Below the pieces are notes generated by a model. That model was not told the origin of the DNA, did not search any database, and was given only the letters and a program-made list of their open reading frames with translations. Both the position numbers and the translations under genes were made by a program. 64,000 nucleotides of DNA from Lachnospiraceae bacterium 28-4 (lineage in GTDB: Bacteria > Bacillota > Clostridia > Lachnospirales > Lachnospiraceae): positions 459,391-523,390 of the forward strand of contig KE159599.1 of assembly GCA_000403275.2 (NCBI GenBank), in the 5' to 3' direction. This document shows positions 7,860 to 15,737 of the stretch, one piece after another. Within the stretch, counting starts at the first letter, position 1. Each line of letters opens with the position of its first letter.

Positions 7860-8870
7860 ATGAAAAATTTAATGATTCCCGATCACTATGAACCGGCGCT
7901 GAATCTGCACGACACCCAGATTGCGATCAAAACCGTAAAAGATTTTTTCCAGAACCTTCTGGCAGAAAGGCTGAATCTCCTGCGCGTCTCCGCCCCTCTG
8001 TTCGTCACACCCCAGTCCGGGCTGAACGATAACCTGAACGGCGTGGAACGCCCCGTTTCCTTCGGTATCAAAGACCAGGGAGAGGCACAGGCGGAAATCG
8101 TCCATTCCCTGGCAAAGTGGAAAAGGTTCGCCTTACAGAAATACGGCTTTTCAATCGGCGAAGGGCTTTATACCGATATGAGCGCTATCCGCCGGGATGA
8201 AGATACGGATAACATCCATTCTATCTACGTTGACCAGTGGGATTGGGAAAAGATCATCACAAAAGAAATGCGTACGATTGACACTTTAAAAGATGTTGTA
8301 AGAAATGTATATAAGGTATTGAGAAAAACGGAAAAATATATGGCGATCCGTTACGACTACATAGAAGAAATCCTTCCCCACGATATCTTCTTTATTACTA
8401 CACAGCAGTTGGAAGAAATGTTTCCTGACTGCACGCCGAAAGAAAGGGAGTACCATATTTCCAAAGAAAAGGGAGCCGTATGCATCATGCAGATCGGCGA
8501 CCTGCTTGCATCCGGCGAAAAACACGACGGCCGCGCCCCGGACTATGACGACTGGGCGTTAAATGCGGATATCGTAGTATATTATCCTGTTTTGGACATT
8601 GCCCTGGAATTGTCCTCCATGGGTATCCGCGTGGATAAGGATGCCCTTCTTTCCCAGCTGGAAAAAGCCGGCTGCCCGGAACGCGCCGGCCTTCCCTTCC
8701 AAAAAGCCGTCATTAACGAAGAACTTCCCTTTACCATTGGCGGCGGCATCGGACAATCCCGCATCTGTATGTTTTTCCTGCGCAAAGCCCACATCGGGGA
8801 AGTCCAATGTTCCCTCTGGCCCGAAAACGTTATGGAAGAATCAAAAAAAGCAGGGATTCCTTTATTATAA
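7860..8870 (+). CDS. asnA: Aspartate-ammonia ligase (asparagine synthetase A)
   Basis: 336 aa, the usual AsnA length. It converts aspartate, ammonia and ATP to asparagine, AMP and PPi in the cytosol, with a class II aminoacyl-tRNA-synthetase-like fold. Diagnostic segments: RVSAPLFVTPQSGLNDNLNGVERPVSF, IGEGLYTDMSAIRRDED (motif with the ATP-binding Arg), SIYVDQWDWEK, and the C-terminal TIGGGIGQSRICMFFLRKAHIGEVQCS. The ATG has GAGGA upstream. It is monocistronic, with a terminator-like hairpin directly behind it, facing the MATE gene. Confidence 0.95.
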   Translation: MKNLMIPDHYEPALNLHDTQIAIKTVKDFFQNLLAERLNLLRVSAPLFVTPQSGLNDNLNGVERPVSFGIKDQGEAQAEIVHSLAKWKRFALQKYGFSIGEGLYTDMSAIRRDEDTDNIHSIYVDQWDWEKIITKEMRTIDTLKDVVRNVYKVLRKTEKYMAIRYDYIEEILPHDIFFITTQQLEEMFPDCTPKEREYHISKEKGAVCIMQIGDLLASGEKHDGRAPDYDDWALNADIVVYYPVLDIALELSSMGIRVDKDALLSQLEKAGCPERAGLPFQKAVINEELPFTIGGGIGQSRICMFFLRKAHIGEVQCSLWPENVMEESKKAGIPLL

Positions 8871-8910
8871 TGACACTAAATGCCGGCATTGCGTTCCGGC
8901 GTAAAGACGC

Positions 8911-8960
8911 CAGCCGCCCGGCGGTTTCCTATGATACCGTCAGGCGGCTGATTTTATCTT
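8911..8960 (+). terminator. Terminator between asnA and the MATE gene
   Basis: CAGCCGCC at 8911-8918 pairs with GGCGGCTG at 8943-8950, followed by ATTTTATCTTT. It separates two convergent genes and could serve both. Confidence 0.6.
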
Positions 8961-10289
8961 TCAGGAACCAGCCTTTGCCGAAAAATTTTTTCTATAGAAA
9001 AAGATGGACAATACAAAGGCCACGATCCATCCGATGGGCCAGGATAACCAGATTCCCGTACTCTCAAGACTTCCTGACAGAATAAAAGCGAGAATCACGC
9101 GAAGCACCAGATCCGCAAAAGTAGCCGCCATAAATTGTTTCATGGCTCCCGCCCCTCTCAATACCCCGTCTGCCATCAATTTTACCGCGATCAGGAAATA
9201 AAAAGGGGAAATGATGTACAAAAATTCCACTCCTGTCTGCAGCGCCACCCCGCTTTCCTCCGTCATAAACAGATAGATCATCTGTCTGCCAAAAATGAAG
9301 AAAGCCGTAAAGAAAGGAAGCACCACAAGCATCGCCATTTTGACTCCTGCAAGAAATCCCTCGCGCACCCTTTCTTTTTTCCCGGCCCCCATATTTTGCG
9401 CCGTAAAATTGGAAATACCGTTCCCCAGCGTAGTAAAGCTGGTAATAGCGAAAGTATTCAGTTTGATCGCCGCCGAGTATCCAGCAATGACGGAAGATCC
9501 GAAACTGTTTACCAGCCCTTGTATAAAAATATTCCCGATGGAAATAAAGCTTTGCTGAAAAATGGAAGGAACCGCAATTTGACTGACCTTGCGAAGCATC
9601 TTCCAGGAAAACAGCTTCGCCTTCCCCTCCGTTTCGACCGTTTTCAGCCGCCCCGCCATCGTGAGCAGGGCCAATATACTCGCTGCCCCCTGCGCGAGAA
9701 AAGTCGCCCAGGCCACCCCGGCAACGCCCCATTGAAACTCAGCTACAAACAGATAATCCAATAAAATATTTCCGATGGAAGATGCCATCAAAAAATACAG
9801 CGGGGTCTTGGAATCCCCCAAAGCCGAAAAAATACCCGTCGCCACATTATACAAAAACAAGAACGTAAATCCTCCGATATAAATCCCCAAATAAAGGGCC
9901 CCCGCATCGAAGATATTGTCCGGCGTATGTATCATCTGCATTAACGCCCCGGTTCCAGCCAGTCCCAGAACCGTCAAAACTACGGATATGGCAAACGCGG
10001 CGATCAACGTCGTCGTCACCGCCGTTTTCATTTCCTTATACTTCTTTGCTCCGAACAGATTCGATATAATGACGGAACATCCGATATTGCTTCCCACCGC
10101 AATAGCCATAAATATCATCGTGATCGGGTAAGACGCCCCTACCGCCGCCAATGCATCTTCCCCTGCAAATTTCCCCGCGATCACGCTGTCCGCTATATTG
10201 TACATCTGCTGAAAAATCACGCTGACGAACATAGGAATTGAAAACTGCCACAACACCTTTCCCGGTTTTCCTTCTGTCAGATCTTTCAT
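8961..10289 (-). CDS. MATE-family multidrug/Na+ antiporter
   Basis: 442 aa from the second Met (MKDLTEGKPGKVLWQFSIPMF); GGAGG at the right distance favours this over the Met four codons earlier. About 12 membrane segments in two six-helix halves, each with the MATE signature (FVSVIFQQMYNIADSVIAGKF near the N-terminus; AVPSIFQQSFISIGNIFIQGLVNSFG in the second half). MATE pumps export cationic drugs or metabolites using Na+ or H+. It closely follows the unknown gene 10312-11019 (22-bp gap) and may share its transcript. Fragments of other MATE genes occur at 12814-13027 and 58863-59141. Confidence 0.92.
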   Translation of the reverse strand: MKDLTEGKPGKVLWQFSIPMFVSVIFQQMYNIADSVIAGKFAGEDALAAVGASYPITMIFMAIAVGSNIGCSVIISNLFGAKKYKEMKTAVTTTLIAAFAISVVLTVLGLAGTGALMQMIHTPDNIFDAGALYLGIYIGGFTFLFLYNVATGIFSALGDSKTPLYFLMASSIGNILLDYLFVAEFQWGVAGVAWATFLAQGAASILALLTMAGRLKTVETEGKAKLFSWKMLRKVSQIAVPSIFQQSFISIGNIFIQGLVNSFGSSVIAGYSAAIKLNTFAITSFTTLGNGISNFTAQNMGAGKKERVREGFLAGVKMAMLVVLPFFTAFFIFGRQMIYLFMTEESGVALQTGVEFLYIISPFYFLIAVKLMADGVLRGAGAMKQFMAATFADLVLRVILAFILSGSLESTGIWLSWPIGWIVAFVLSIFFYRKNFSAKAGS

Positions 10290-10311
10290 CTTTTCCTCCA
10301 TTTCCGTATCA

Positions 10312-11019
10312 CTAATCTTCTGATATCATGCAATACCTGCATCTTTTATAATAACCTTCACTGTAAACCTCAAATATCCCCTTTTCCATATCTATTTTCA
10401 GCCATTCTTTCACATGTTTTTTCCATGGCATCCATCTGCTGCGGCACTCCTCTTTATGATATTGGTATTCTTGAAATCCATTCCCCAGCCGATACGCATC
10501 CAAAGAAAAATTGTACATCGGCAGACTTTCATGGTATAGTTTTTCCGGCCTCGGATTCTCTCCTTCGGCCTGTGTTGGCTGGAAATCCTGCTCCAGATTC
10601 AAAACCCAATTTAAAAACGGATCGTAGAGATAGTAAACCGATGCAACATAAGGAAATATCAGCTCCTTCCTCTCTTTCTTTTCTTCATAATAAAGCTTCA
10701 GCTGCACATTCAGCAGCTCTCTTTCGACCGCCGCTTCCCGCACTTGATCCTTTCGCAGCAGGATGCGTTCCACGCCGTCTTCCGACTTTTTTAAAAACAA
10801 AACCTCCTCCTTGCCATATCCAAAAACATAAGCATAAGAATTTTTCGCCGTCTTCCGTTCAGGCGCATATACAAACCGATATTCTTCAAACTCCCCTTTG
10901 ATCCACTTCCGGGCCTGTATGCGGAATTCCTCTTTTAACTCCTTTTCAGCCCAAACGCGCACCGGCCATTCCGACATAGTCGGCCTTCCATCCGGCATCA
11001 AATTTTTTCCAAACAACAT
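10312..11019 (-). CDS. Hypothetical protein, 235 aa
   Basis: Start chosen at MLFGKNLMPDGRP, because GGGAGG sits 7 nt upstream; a Met four codons earlier would overlap that site. The protein is soluble, rich in charged and aromatic residues (KLYYEEKKERKELIFPYVASVYYLYDPF; FQEYQYHKEECRSRWMPWKKHVKEWLKIDMEKG), with no signal peptide or membrane helix. I recognise no family. It lies immediately upstream of the MATE gene on the same strand. Upstream, about 140 bp away, is the large palindromic element. Confidence 0.6.
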   Translation of the reverse strand: MLFGKNLMPDGRPTMSEWPVRVWAEKELKEEFRIQARKWIKGEFEEYRFVYAPERKTAKNSYAYVFGYGKEEVLFLKKSEDGVERILLRKDQVREAAVERELLNVQLKLYYEEKKERKELIFPYVASVYYLYDPFLNWVLNLEQDFQPTQAEGENPRPEKLYHESLPMYNFSLDAYRLGNGFQEYQYHKEECRSRWMPWKKHVKEWLKIDMEKGIFEVYSEGYYKRCRYCMISED

Positions 11020-11157
11020 AATACATCCTCCCATTTCTGAAAAGTAGTCAGCCCTTCCTCCTCACAACGGCTATTTCCCGCCGCCTTCTTTATCCATTAC
11101 CTTTTTCTATTATAGCCGTTATCGGAACGATCCACAATATATCCTGTACTTATTACA

Positions 11158-11504
11158 AGGAAATCAATTTTAATAAGCGCCATGGCGGAGGGCGGCCGAA
11201 CAGGCCGGAACAGCCGGGGAAGGGCTTGGCAGGAGTTGGGTTTTCTGCTGGAGCTTCCAATCAGATTTCACTAATGAAATGAGTATATGGTGTTCAACCG
11301 GACGAGCCGGAAGCAACGGCATCCATGCCTCTGCTTCCTGAAGCCGCCATCCCTGGCGGCTTCGCTCTGGGTATTGGCCATTTCATAAGTGAAATAGCTG
11401 ATTGTACGCAACAGCAGAAAACCCAACTCCTGCCAAGCCCTTCCCCGGCTGTTCCGGCCTGTTCGGCCGCCCTCCGCCATGGCGCTTATTAAAATTGATT
11501 TCCT
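11158..11504. repeat. Large palindromic element, copy 1 (possible structured RNA)
   Basis: The arms 11158-11250 and 11412-11504 are perfect 93-bp inverted repeats. Pairing resumes inside after a short internal loop (AATCAG/CTGATT and ATTTCACT.ATGAAAT with its partner). The apical part holds small hairpins: CCGG-ACGAG-CCGG, a GGAAGC...GCTTCC hairpin with an inner GGCA/TGCC stem, and GAAGCCGCC/GGCGGCTTC. A homologous element with different but again self-complementary arms lies at 46393-46721. It sits between the gene ending the MATE operon and the antiporter gene, with no credible ORF. It could be an RNA gene, a very large terminator-like structure or a non-autonomous mobile element; strand is undecided. 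Confidence 0.75.
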
Positions 11505-11545
11505 CGCACTTGTCACCATCCGTCCCCCCGCCTTCCTATATTCCT

Positions 11546-12523
11546 CTACCTGACTATAGCAAAAATTACATCCGCAATATATGCCGCCAGCAGAACAGCC
11601 CCCTCCGCCCTCTTTAAAGCCTTATCGCTTTGCAGGAAGAAAAGAGTCAACAGACTGGCCAAAATCAATATCCCCATATCGTAAACCGATGCGGTATTGA
11701 CCGTTACCGGATGGATCGCTGCCGAAATTCCCAAAATAAACAACAAATTGAAAATATTTGATCCAATCACATTTCCTACCGCCAGGCCGGTTTCTCCCTT
11801 TCGCGCCGCAACAACGGATGTCACCAGTTCAGGCAGGGAGGTGCCGACCGCTACGATCGTAAGGCCGATCAATGTTTCGCTCATTCCCAACGCTCTTGCG
11901 ATCTCCTCGGCGCTATGGACAACTCCCTGTCCGCCTCCCACGATCAGAATCAGCCCTGCCGCTATCCAAAAGAGGCATTTCCATACAGGACGTTTTTCCC
12001 CGTTATGCTCCTGTTCCGGATGTTTTATCGCCTCTCTTACAAGGCATACGATATAAATGAGAAATAATATGATCAAAAGTATTCCTGCGCTCCTGCCTAT
12101 CTTTCCCGCGCGCTCCTCCATATTCATAGAAAAAATATGTCCTGAAAAGACCGAAGCCGCGCCGGCTGACAAAAATACTAATATTGTCGCCATAATAGAA
12201 ACAGAAAAATCTCTTTTCAATACCGCCTTCCCTGCCGGAACCGGGCAAATAACGGCGCACATACCGAGTACGCACAGCAGGTTAAAAATGTTGGAGCCTA
12301 CCACATTGCTTAACGCTATCTCATTCGCCCCCTGAAATGCCGCCGTTGTGCTGACCGCCAGCTCCGGCGCGCTTGTTCCGGCAGCAACGATCGTCAGACC
12401 GATCACCAGTCCCGGTATCCTGAAATTTTTTGCAAGCGCCGCGCTCCCGTCCACAAAAAAATCAGCGCCCTTAATCAAAGCCCAAAATCCAACCGCCAAA
12501 ACCAACACATTCATCATAAACAT
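11546..12523 (-). CDS. Calcium/sodium (or manganese) antiporter, CaCA family
   Basis: 325 aa from MFMMNVLVLAVGFWALIKGAD, the Met with GGGAGG at the best distance. It contains the two inverted alpha-repeats of K+-independent Ca2+/Na+ exchangers (YrbG type): GLTIVAAGTSAPELAVSTTAAFQG...ALSNVVGSNIFNLL and LTIVAVGTSLPELVTSVVAARKGETGLAVGNVIGSNIFNLL; the paired acidic residues in each GTS.PEL bind the cation. About 10 membrane segments. The leader carries a yybP-ykoY Mn2+ riboswitch, so the true substrate may include Mn2+ export. Confidence 0.92.
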   Translation of the reverse strand: MFMMNVLVLAVGFWALIKGADFFVDGSAALAKNFRIPGLVIGLTIVAAGTSAPELAVSTTAAFQGANEIALSNVVGSNIFNLLCVLGMCAVICPVPAGKAVLKRDFSVSIMATILVFLSAGAASVFSGHIFSMNMEERAGKIGRSAGILLIILFLIYIVCLVREAIKHPEQEHNGEKRPVWKCLFWIAAGLILIVGGGQGVVHSAEEIARALGMSETLIGLTIVAVGTSLPELVTSVVAARKGETGLAVGNVIGSNIFNLLFILGISAAIHPVTVNTASVYDMGILILASLLTLFFLQSDKALKRAEGAVLLAAYIADVIFAIVR

Positions 12524-12576
12524 TTTCATCCTCCCTATGCGTTACGCCCTTCATGTACACCAGCACCGATATACGC

Positions 12577-12720
12577 AAAAAAAGCGAGATTTTTACTGCA
12601 AGAATTGCAGTAAAAGTCTCGCTTCTTATCAACATATCCCGGGGAACCATCTTCCCGTACTGACGTAAATATGTTACATGCCTCATACAAGACATGCAAG
12701 CTACTCCCTATTACTTGGTT
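12577..12720 (-). promoter_or_regulatory. yybP-ykoY (Mn2+) riboswitch with terminator
   Basis: On the minus strand, reading toward the antiporter: AGGGAGTAGC (about 12702-12711), a hairpin, an ACGTCAGTACGGG segment, CCCCGGG, and then GCGAGACTTTTAC, the conserved pieces of the yybP-ykoY aptamer. The 3' part, 12583-12624, forms an 18-bp hairpin (AGCGAGA.../...TCTCGCT) ended by seven T residues, a clear intrinsic terminator. The family binds Mn2+ and turns on export genes, which agrees with the antiporter downstream. Confidence 0.85.
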
Positions 12721-12813
12721 CCTATCATACCAGACAACGCTATGAAAATCAATATATGAATTTTATCAATCAGTTCACCATTGGAACAAACAAATGCCCG
12801 CCATAATCATAAC

Positions 12814-13027
12814 TCAAATGCCGCCCGAATTTATATCCTGAATATACATAACTACACAGATTATCGTTAAAATCGTTTCGACAACCGGCTATGCTGCAAT
12901 TACGCCATTCAGTTTCCAAAAATAATTCAGAATGATTACGCCCGGAATAAATAGCACTGCATTTCTCAGAACTGTAATAGTCAGCGATTTGATTGCTTTT
13001 CCAGTGACGTTTTGTAAAGGACTTTTT
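12814..13027 (-). pseudogene. MATE transporter C-terminal remnant, cut by ISL3
   Basis: Read on the minus strand from the IS boundary: NVTGKAIKSLTITVLRNAV, then FIPGVIILNYFWKLNGVIAA, an in-frame TAG, and PVVETILTIICVVMYIQDIN, ending at a TGA at 12814-12816. The pattern is the tenth to twelfth membrane segments of a MATE pump. The TAG probably replaced a CAG (Gln) codon. The ISL3 element abuts it, and no continuation of the gene is readable on the far side of the element, so decay preceded or accompanied the insertion. Confidence 0.65.
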
Positions 13028-14758
13028 GAATCTTTCCGAAGTTAGTTGAAATAAAGCTTTTATCAAATGGTAAAACATGGTATAATAAGCACAAATTTTA
13101 AAGCGTTTGCAGGAGTTGATACCATGGATGAATTTATCAAGGAGCTTGATCCAAATCTGGATTATCTGGAGCATAAAATAATAGGGAATGAAGTCATTAT
13201 TTATGCAGCCTCAAACAGAAAAATATGCAGATGCCCTTATTGCGGCTCTGAATCGGCGCGAATACATAGCCGTTACGAAAAAAGTTTTCAGGATCTTCCA
13301 ATCATGGGCAAAAAAACAAAAGTCGTTATTGAAAACAGAAAATTCTTCTGCGACAATCCAGACTGTGGATTCACTACTTTTGCAGAGCGTTTCGACTTCC
13401 TGTCACAGAAAGGGAAAAAGACAAAACGCCTGATTGAAAAAATCGTGGATGTTTCCCTGAATACAAGCTCCACCGCTGCTTCAAGGACGCTGAAAGACGG
13501 GATCGCGGATGTTGGCAAAAGCACCATCTGTAGTCTCTTAAAAAAAAGATATGCCAGTTCCTGAGAAAGAAGCCGTTACAAAAGTCTGTATTGACGATTT
13601 CGCATTTCGGAAAAGAAAAACCTATGGGACTATCATGGTAGACATTGACACGCACCGGACCATTGACCTGCTGGCGTCCCGGGAAAGTGCGGATGTGGCG
13701 GAATGGCTGAAAAGCTATCCAAATCTTGAAGTTGTATCCAGGGATGGCTCTGTTTCCTATAAAAGCGCCATTGAACAGGCTGGAAGCCATCTGCAGCAGG
13801 TCAGTGACCGTTTTCACCTGGTGAAGGGGCTTACGGATGCGGCAAGGAAATTTTTGTCACGTCTTCTGGCAGCAAATTTTATTCTCCCAACGGAAGCATC
13901 CCATTATGACGGAAAACCTACGGGGGATTACTGGGATAAACCCGTCAAAGAAGACGCACCTGCCGCTGGGCACAACGCAAATGTCAAAAAGAAAATGAAG
14001 ACAGTGGAACAAGTACGGGAATTCGGGAAACAGGGATTGGACAAAAGTGAGATTGCAAGGATTGCCGGAATAAACAGGGTAACGGTCGCAAAATACCTGA
14101 AAGATGATTTTAACCCTTCCAGCGCTTATTACCATACGACGATCCCCAGTAAAATAAAGCCCTATTCCCAGGAAATGAAAAATATGCTCAGTGAGGGGAA
14201 AACTTTCAAGCAGATCAGCGCAGTGATTCGGGAAAGGGGATATGATGGTGCGGATGGAACAATCCGTATGTTTGCCACAAGGGAACGGAGGCTCATGAAG
14301 GAAGCTGCCGAACAGGGAGGAAGCGGAGAAAAGATCGAACGGAAGTGGCTGATCAGCCTTTTGTACCACCCTGTTGATGAGGTTCGTTCCCTCAGCCAGG
14401 ATCAACTGGACAGGATCATAGAAGAATATCCCATCATAGGGCGTGTTTATGATGCTGTGACAGGATTCAAAGGGGCACTGTTTGGCAAAAAAGAGGCCGA
14501 GCTTGATAAATGGGCAAAAGAAACCGAAGCTCTTGAGATAGATGAACTGGAGAGTTTTATAAACGGAATCAAAAGAGATATTACCGCAGTAAAAAACGCC
14601 ATTCGCCTTGATTACAATAATGGACTGGCAGAAGGAAGCGTGAACAAGCTGAAAGTTGTCAAAAGGATCATGTATGGCCGCAACAGTTTTGAGTTGCTGA
14701 AAGGGAAACTGTTACGGCTTGAATTAAAACGCAAAATCAACTAACTTCGGAAAGATTC
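13028..14758 (+). mobile_element. ISL3-family insertion sequence
   Basis: 1731 bp. Terminal inverted repeats of 22 bp are perfect: 13028-13049 (begins GAATCTTTCCGAAG) and 14737-14758. The direct repeat GACTTTTT flanks the element at 13020-13027 and 14759-14766; an 8-bp target duplication is the family's usual size. The only gene is the frameshifted transposase. A TATAAT box at 13080-13085 lies inside the left end. The intact target duplication indicates a single insertion event without later rearrangement. Confidence 0.9.
13124..14744 (+). pseudogene. ISL3-family transposase, one-base frameshift
   Basis: Start at ATG 13124 with AGGAG at 13111-13115. Frame 1 (to 13564) carries the N-terminal zinc-binding region CRCPYCGSES...CDNPDCGFTTF and the helix-turn-helix. 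The frame ends shortly after a run of eight A at 13540-13547; the rest (from about 13551) continues in another frame with the DDE domain (VCIDDFAFRKRKTYGTIMVDI; VVSRDGSVSYKSAIEQ; FHLVKGL) and a C-terminal YNNGLAEGSVNKLK motif. One A fewer would give an uninterrupted protein of about 539 aa. This may be a true mutation, slippage-based expression or a sequencing error. Confidence 0.85.
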
Positions 14759-14800
14759 GACTTTTTAATCAAATTCACAGAAAATTTACATTTCAGGGCA

Positions 14801-14841
14801 AAAAAATAAGGCCAAGAACCCGTTTTTTAGATTCCTGGCTC
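14801..14841 (-). terminator. Terminator after the Rpn-type gene
   Basis: On the minus strand GCCAGGAA pairs with TTCTTGGC around a 13-nt loop, followed by TTATTTTTTT. It lies 12 bp past the Rpn-type gene and just outside the ISL3 element. Confidence 0.65.
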
Positions 14842-14852
14842 ATTAGTGCCAT

Positions 14853-15665
14853 TTACATATTCTGGTCTGTTTTCAATTTTCTCACTTCGTCAACTGAAAG
14901 GCCAACAAATTCCGCAATCTTTTCAAGCGTTATTGTCCCATCTTCCAGCATTTTCTTTGCAACATTTATCATTCCTTCTTTTAATGTCTGATTTCTCATA
15001 TCTTCCATAGCCCGGCACATAATCTCGATTCCCTCCTTGCTCTCTTTGAAAAATCTCACTCTGTCCGCCAGTGTTCCATAGTACATATCCGCTGCGTCTG
15101 TGCAGGAAAAGTCATGCATTAACTTCCCGATTGGCGTATCTCCACGGTAAGCGCCGTTTACATACAGTATGTGCGAACCGTCCTCAAATCTTTCCCCGGT
15201 TCCTAAAAAGCACCGCTCAATCGGATAGAGCGGCAGCCCTTTTCCCATTACGTCATTCTCTGTGATAAAGATTACCCACGTTTCCGGCAGCTTGTCGAAG
15301 TCCTCACCTTTCTTCAAAAGGTTTGCGTCCATCATGCTGCTGTTGTACCTGGCTCTTTTTCTCCCGGCTCCTTTGTCGGAACGCTGTACCTCCACGTTCA
15401 GTTTTGCCCCTGTGCTGTCGGCAGCCAGAATATCCAGCCTCACTGAACGGTTCAGCAGGTTCTCCACAAATACCTGTGTACGAACGTCCAACACCTTTAA
15501 ATCCGGCTTTTCCAGTACAATCTGCAATACCAGTTCTATGCTTGCCGTATCTCCCTCAAAACACTTTGTGAGGAAATCATCATCAAGCAGGCGAAAGCCT
15601 CTTAGCCTCTGTAAATCTTCCTGATGTTTCTGGTCTATCTGTTCCGTCACTGTAAATCTTCCCAC
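14853..15665 (-). CDS. Rpn-type PD-(D/E)XK nuclease / putative transposase
   Basis: 270 aa. The PD-(D/E)XK core is visible: VRLDILAADSTGAKLNVEVQRSD (catalytic Asp, then Glu-x-Gln) after the DDDFLTKCFEG lead typical of the PDDEXK_2 family. The C-terminal EGMINVAKKMLEDGTITLEKIAEFVGLSVDEVRKL is the repeat-like helical tail seen in this family. Rpn proteins are RecA-independent recombination-promoting DNA nucleases, and many copies are scattered in Clostridia genomes. The protein looks intact. It sits between two insertion sequences, with its own terminator, so it belongs to the accessory patch rather than to a pathway. Confidence 0.85.
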   Translation of the reverse strand: MGRFTVTEQIDQKHQEDLQRLRGFRLLDDDFLTKCFEGDTASIELVLQIVLEKPDLKVLDVRTQVFVENLLNRSVRLDILAADSTGAKLNVEVQRSDKGAGRKRARYNSSMMDANLLKKGEDFDKLPETWVIFITENDVMGKGLPLYPIERCFLGTGERFEDGSHILYVNGAYRGDTPIGKLMHDFSCTDAADMYYGTLADRVRFFKESKEGIEIMCRAMEDMRNQTLKEGMINVAKKMLEDGTITLEKIAEFVGLSVDEVRKLKTDQNM

Positions 15666-15737
15666 CTGTTTTCCCTTCCATTTTGTATCTCTATACTACC
15701 ATACCATCCGAATATTTTCAATCATATCCAGATTTGT

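Noticed and set aside
12770-13174. 134-codon minus-strand ORF across the ISL3 left end
   Set aside because: It spans the IS boundary and lies in a different frame from the MATE remnant, which gives recognisable protein; it is a chance frame.
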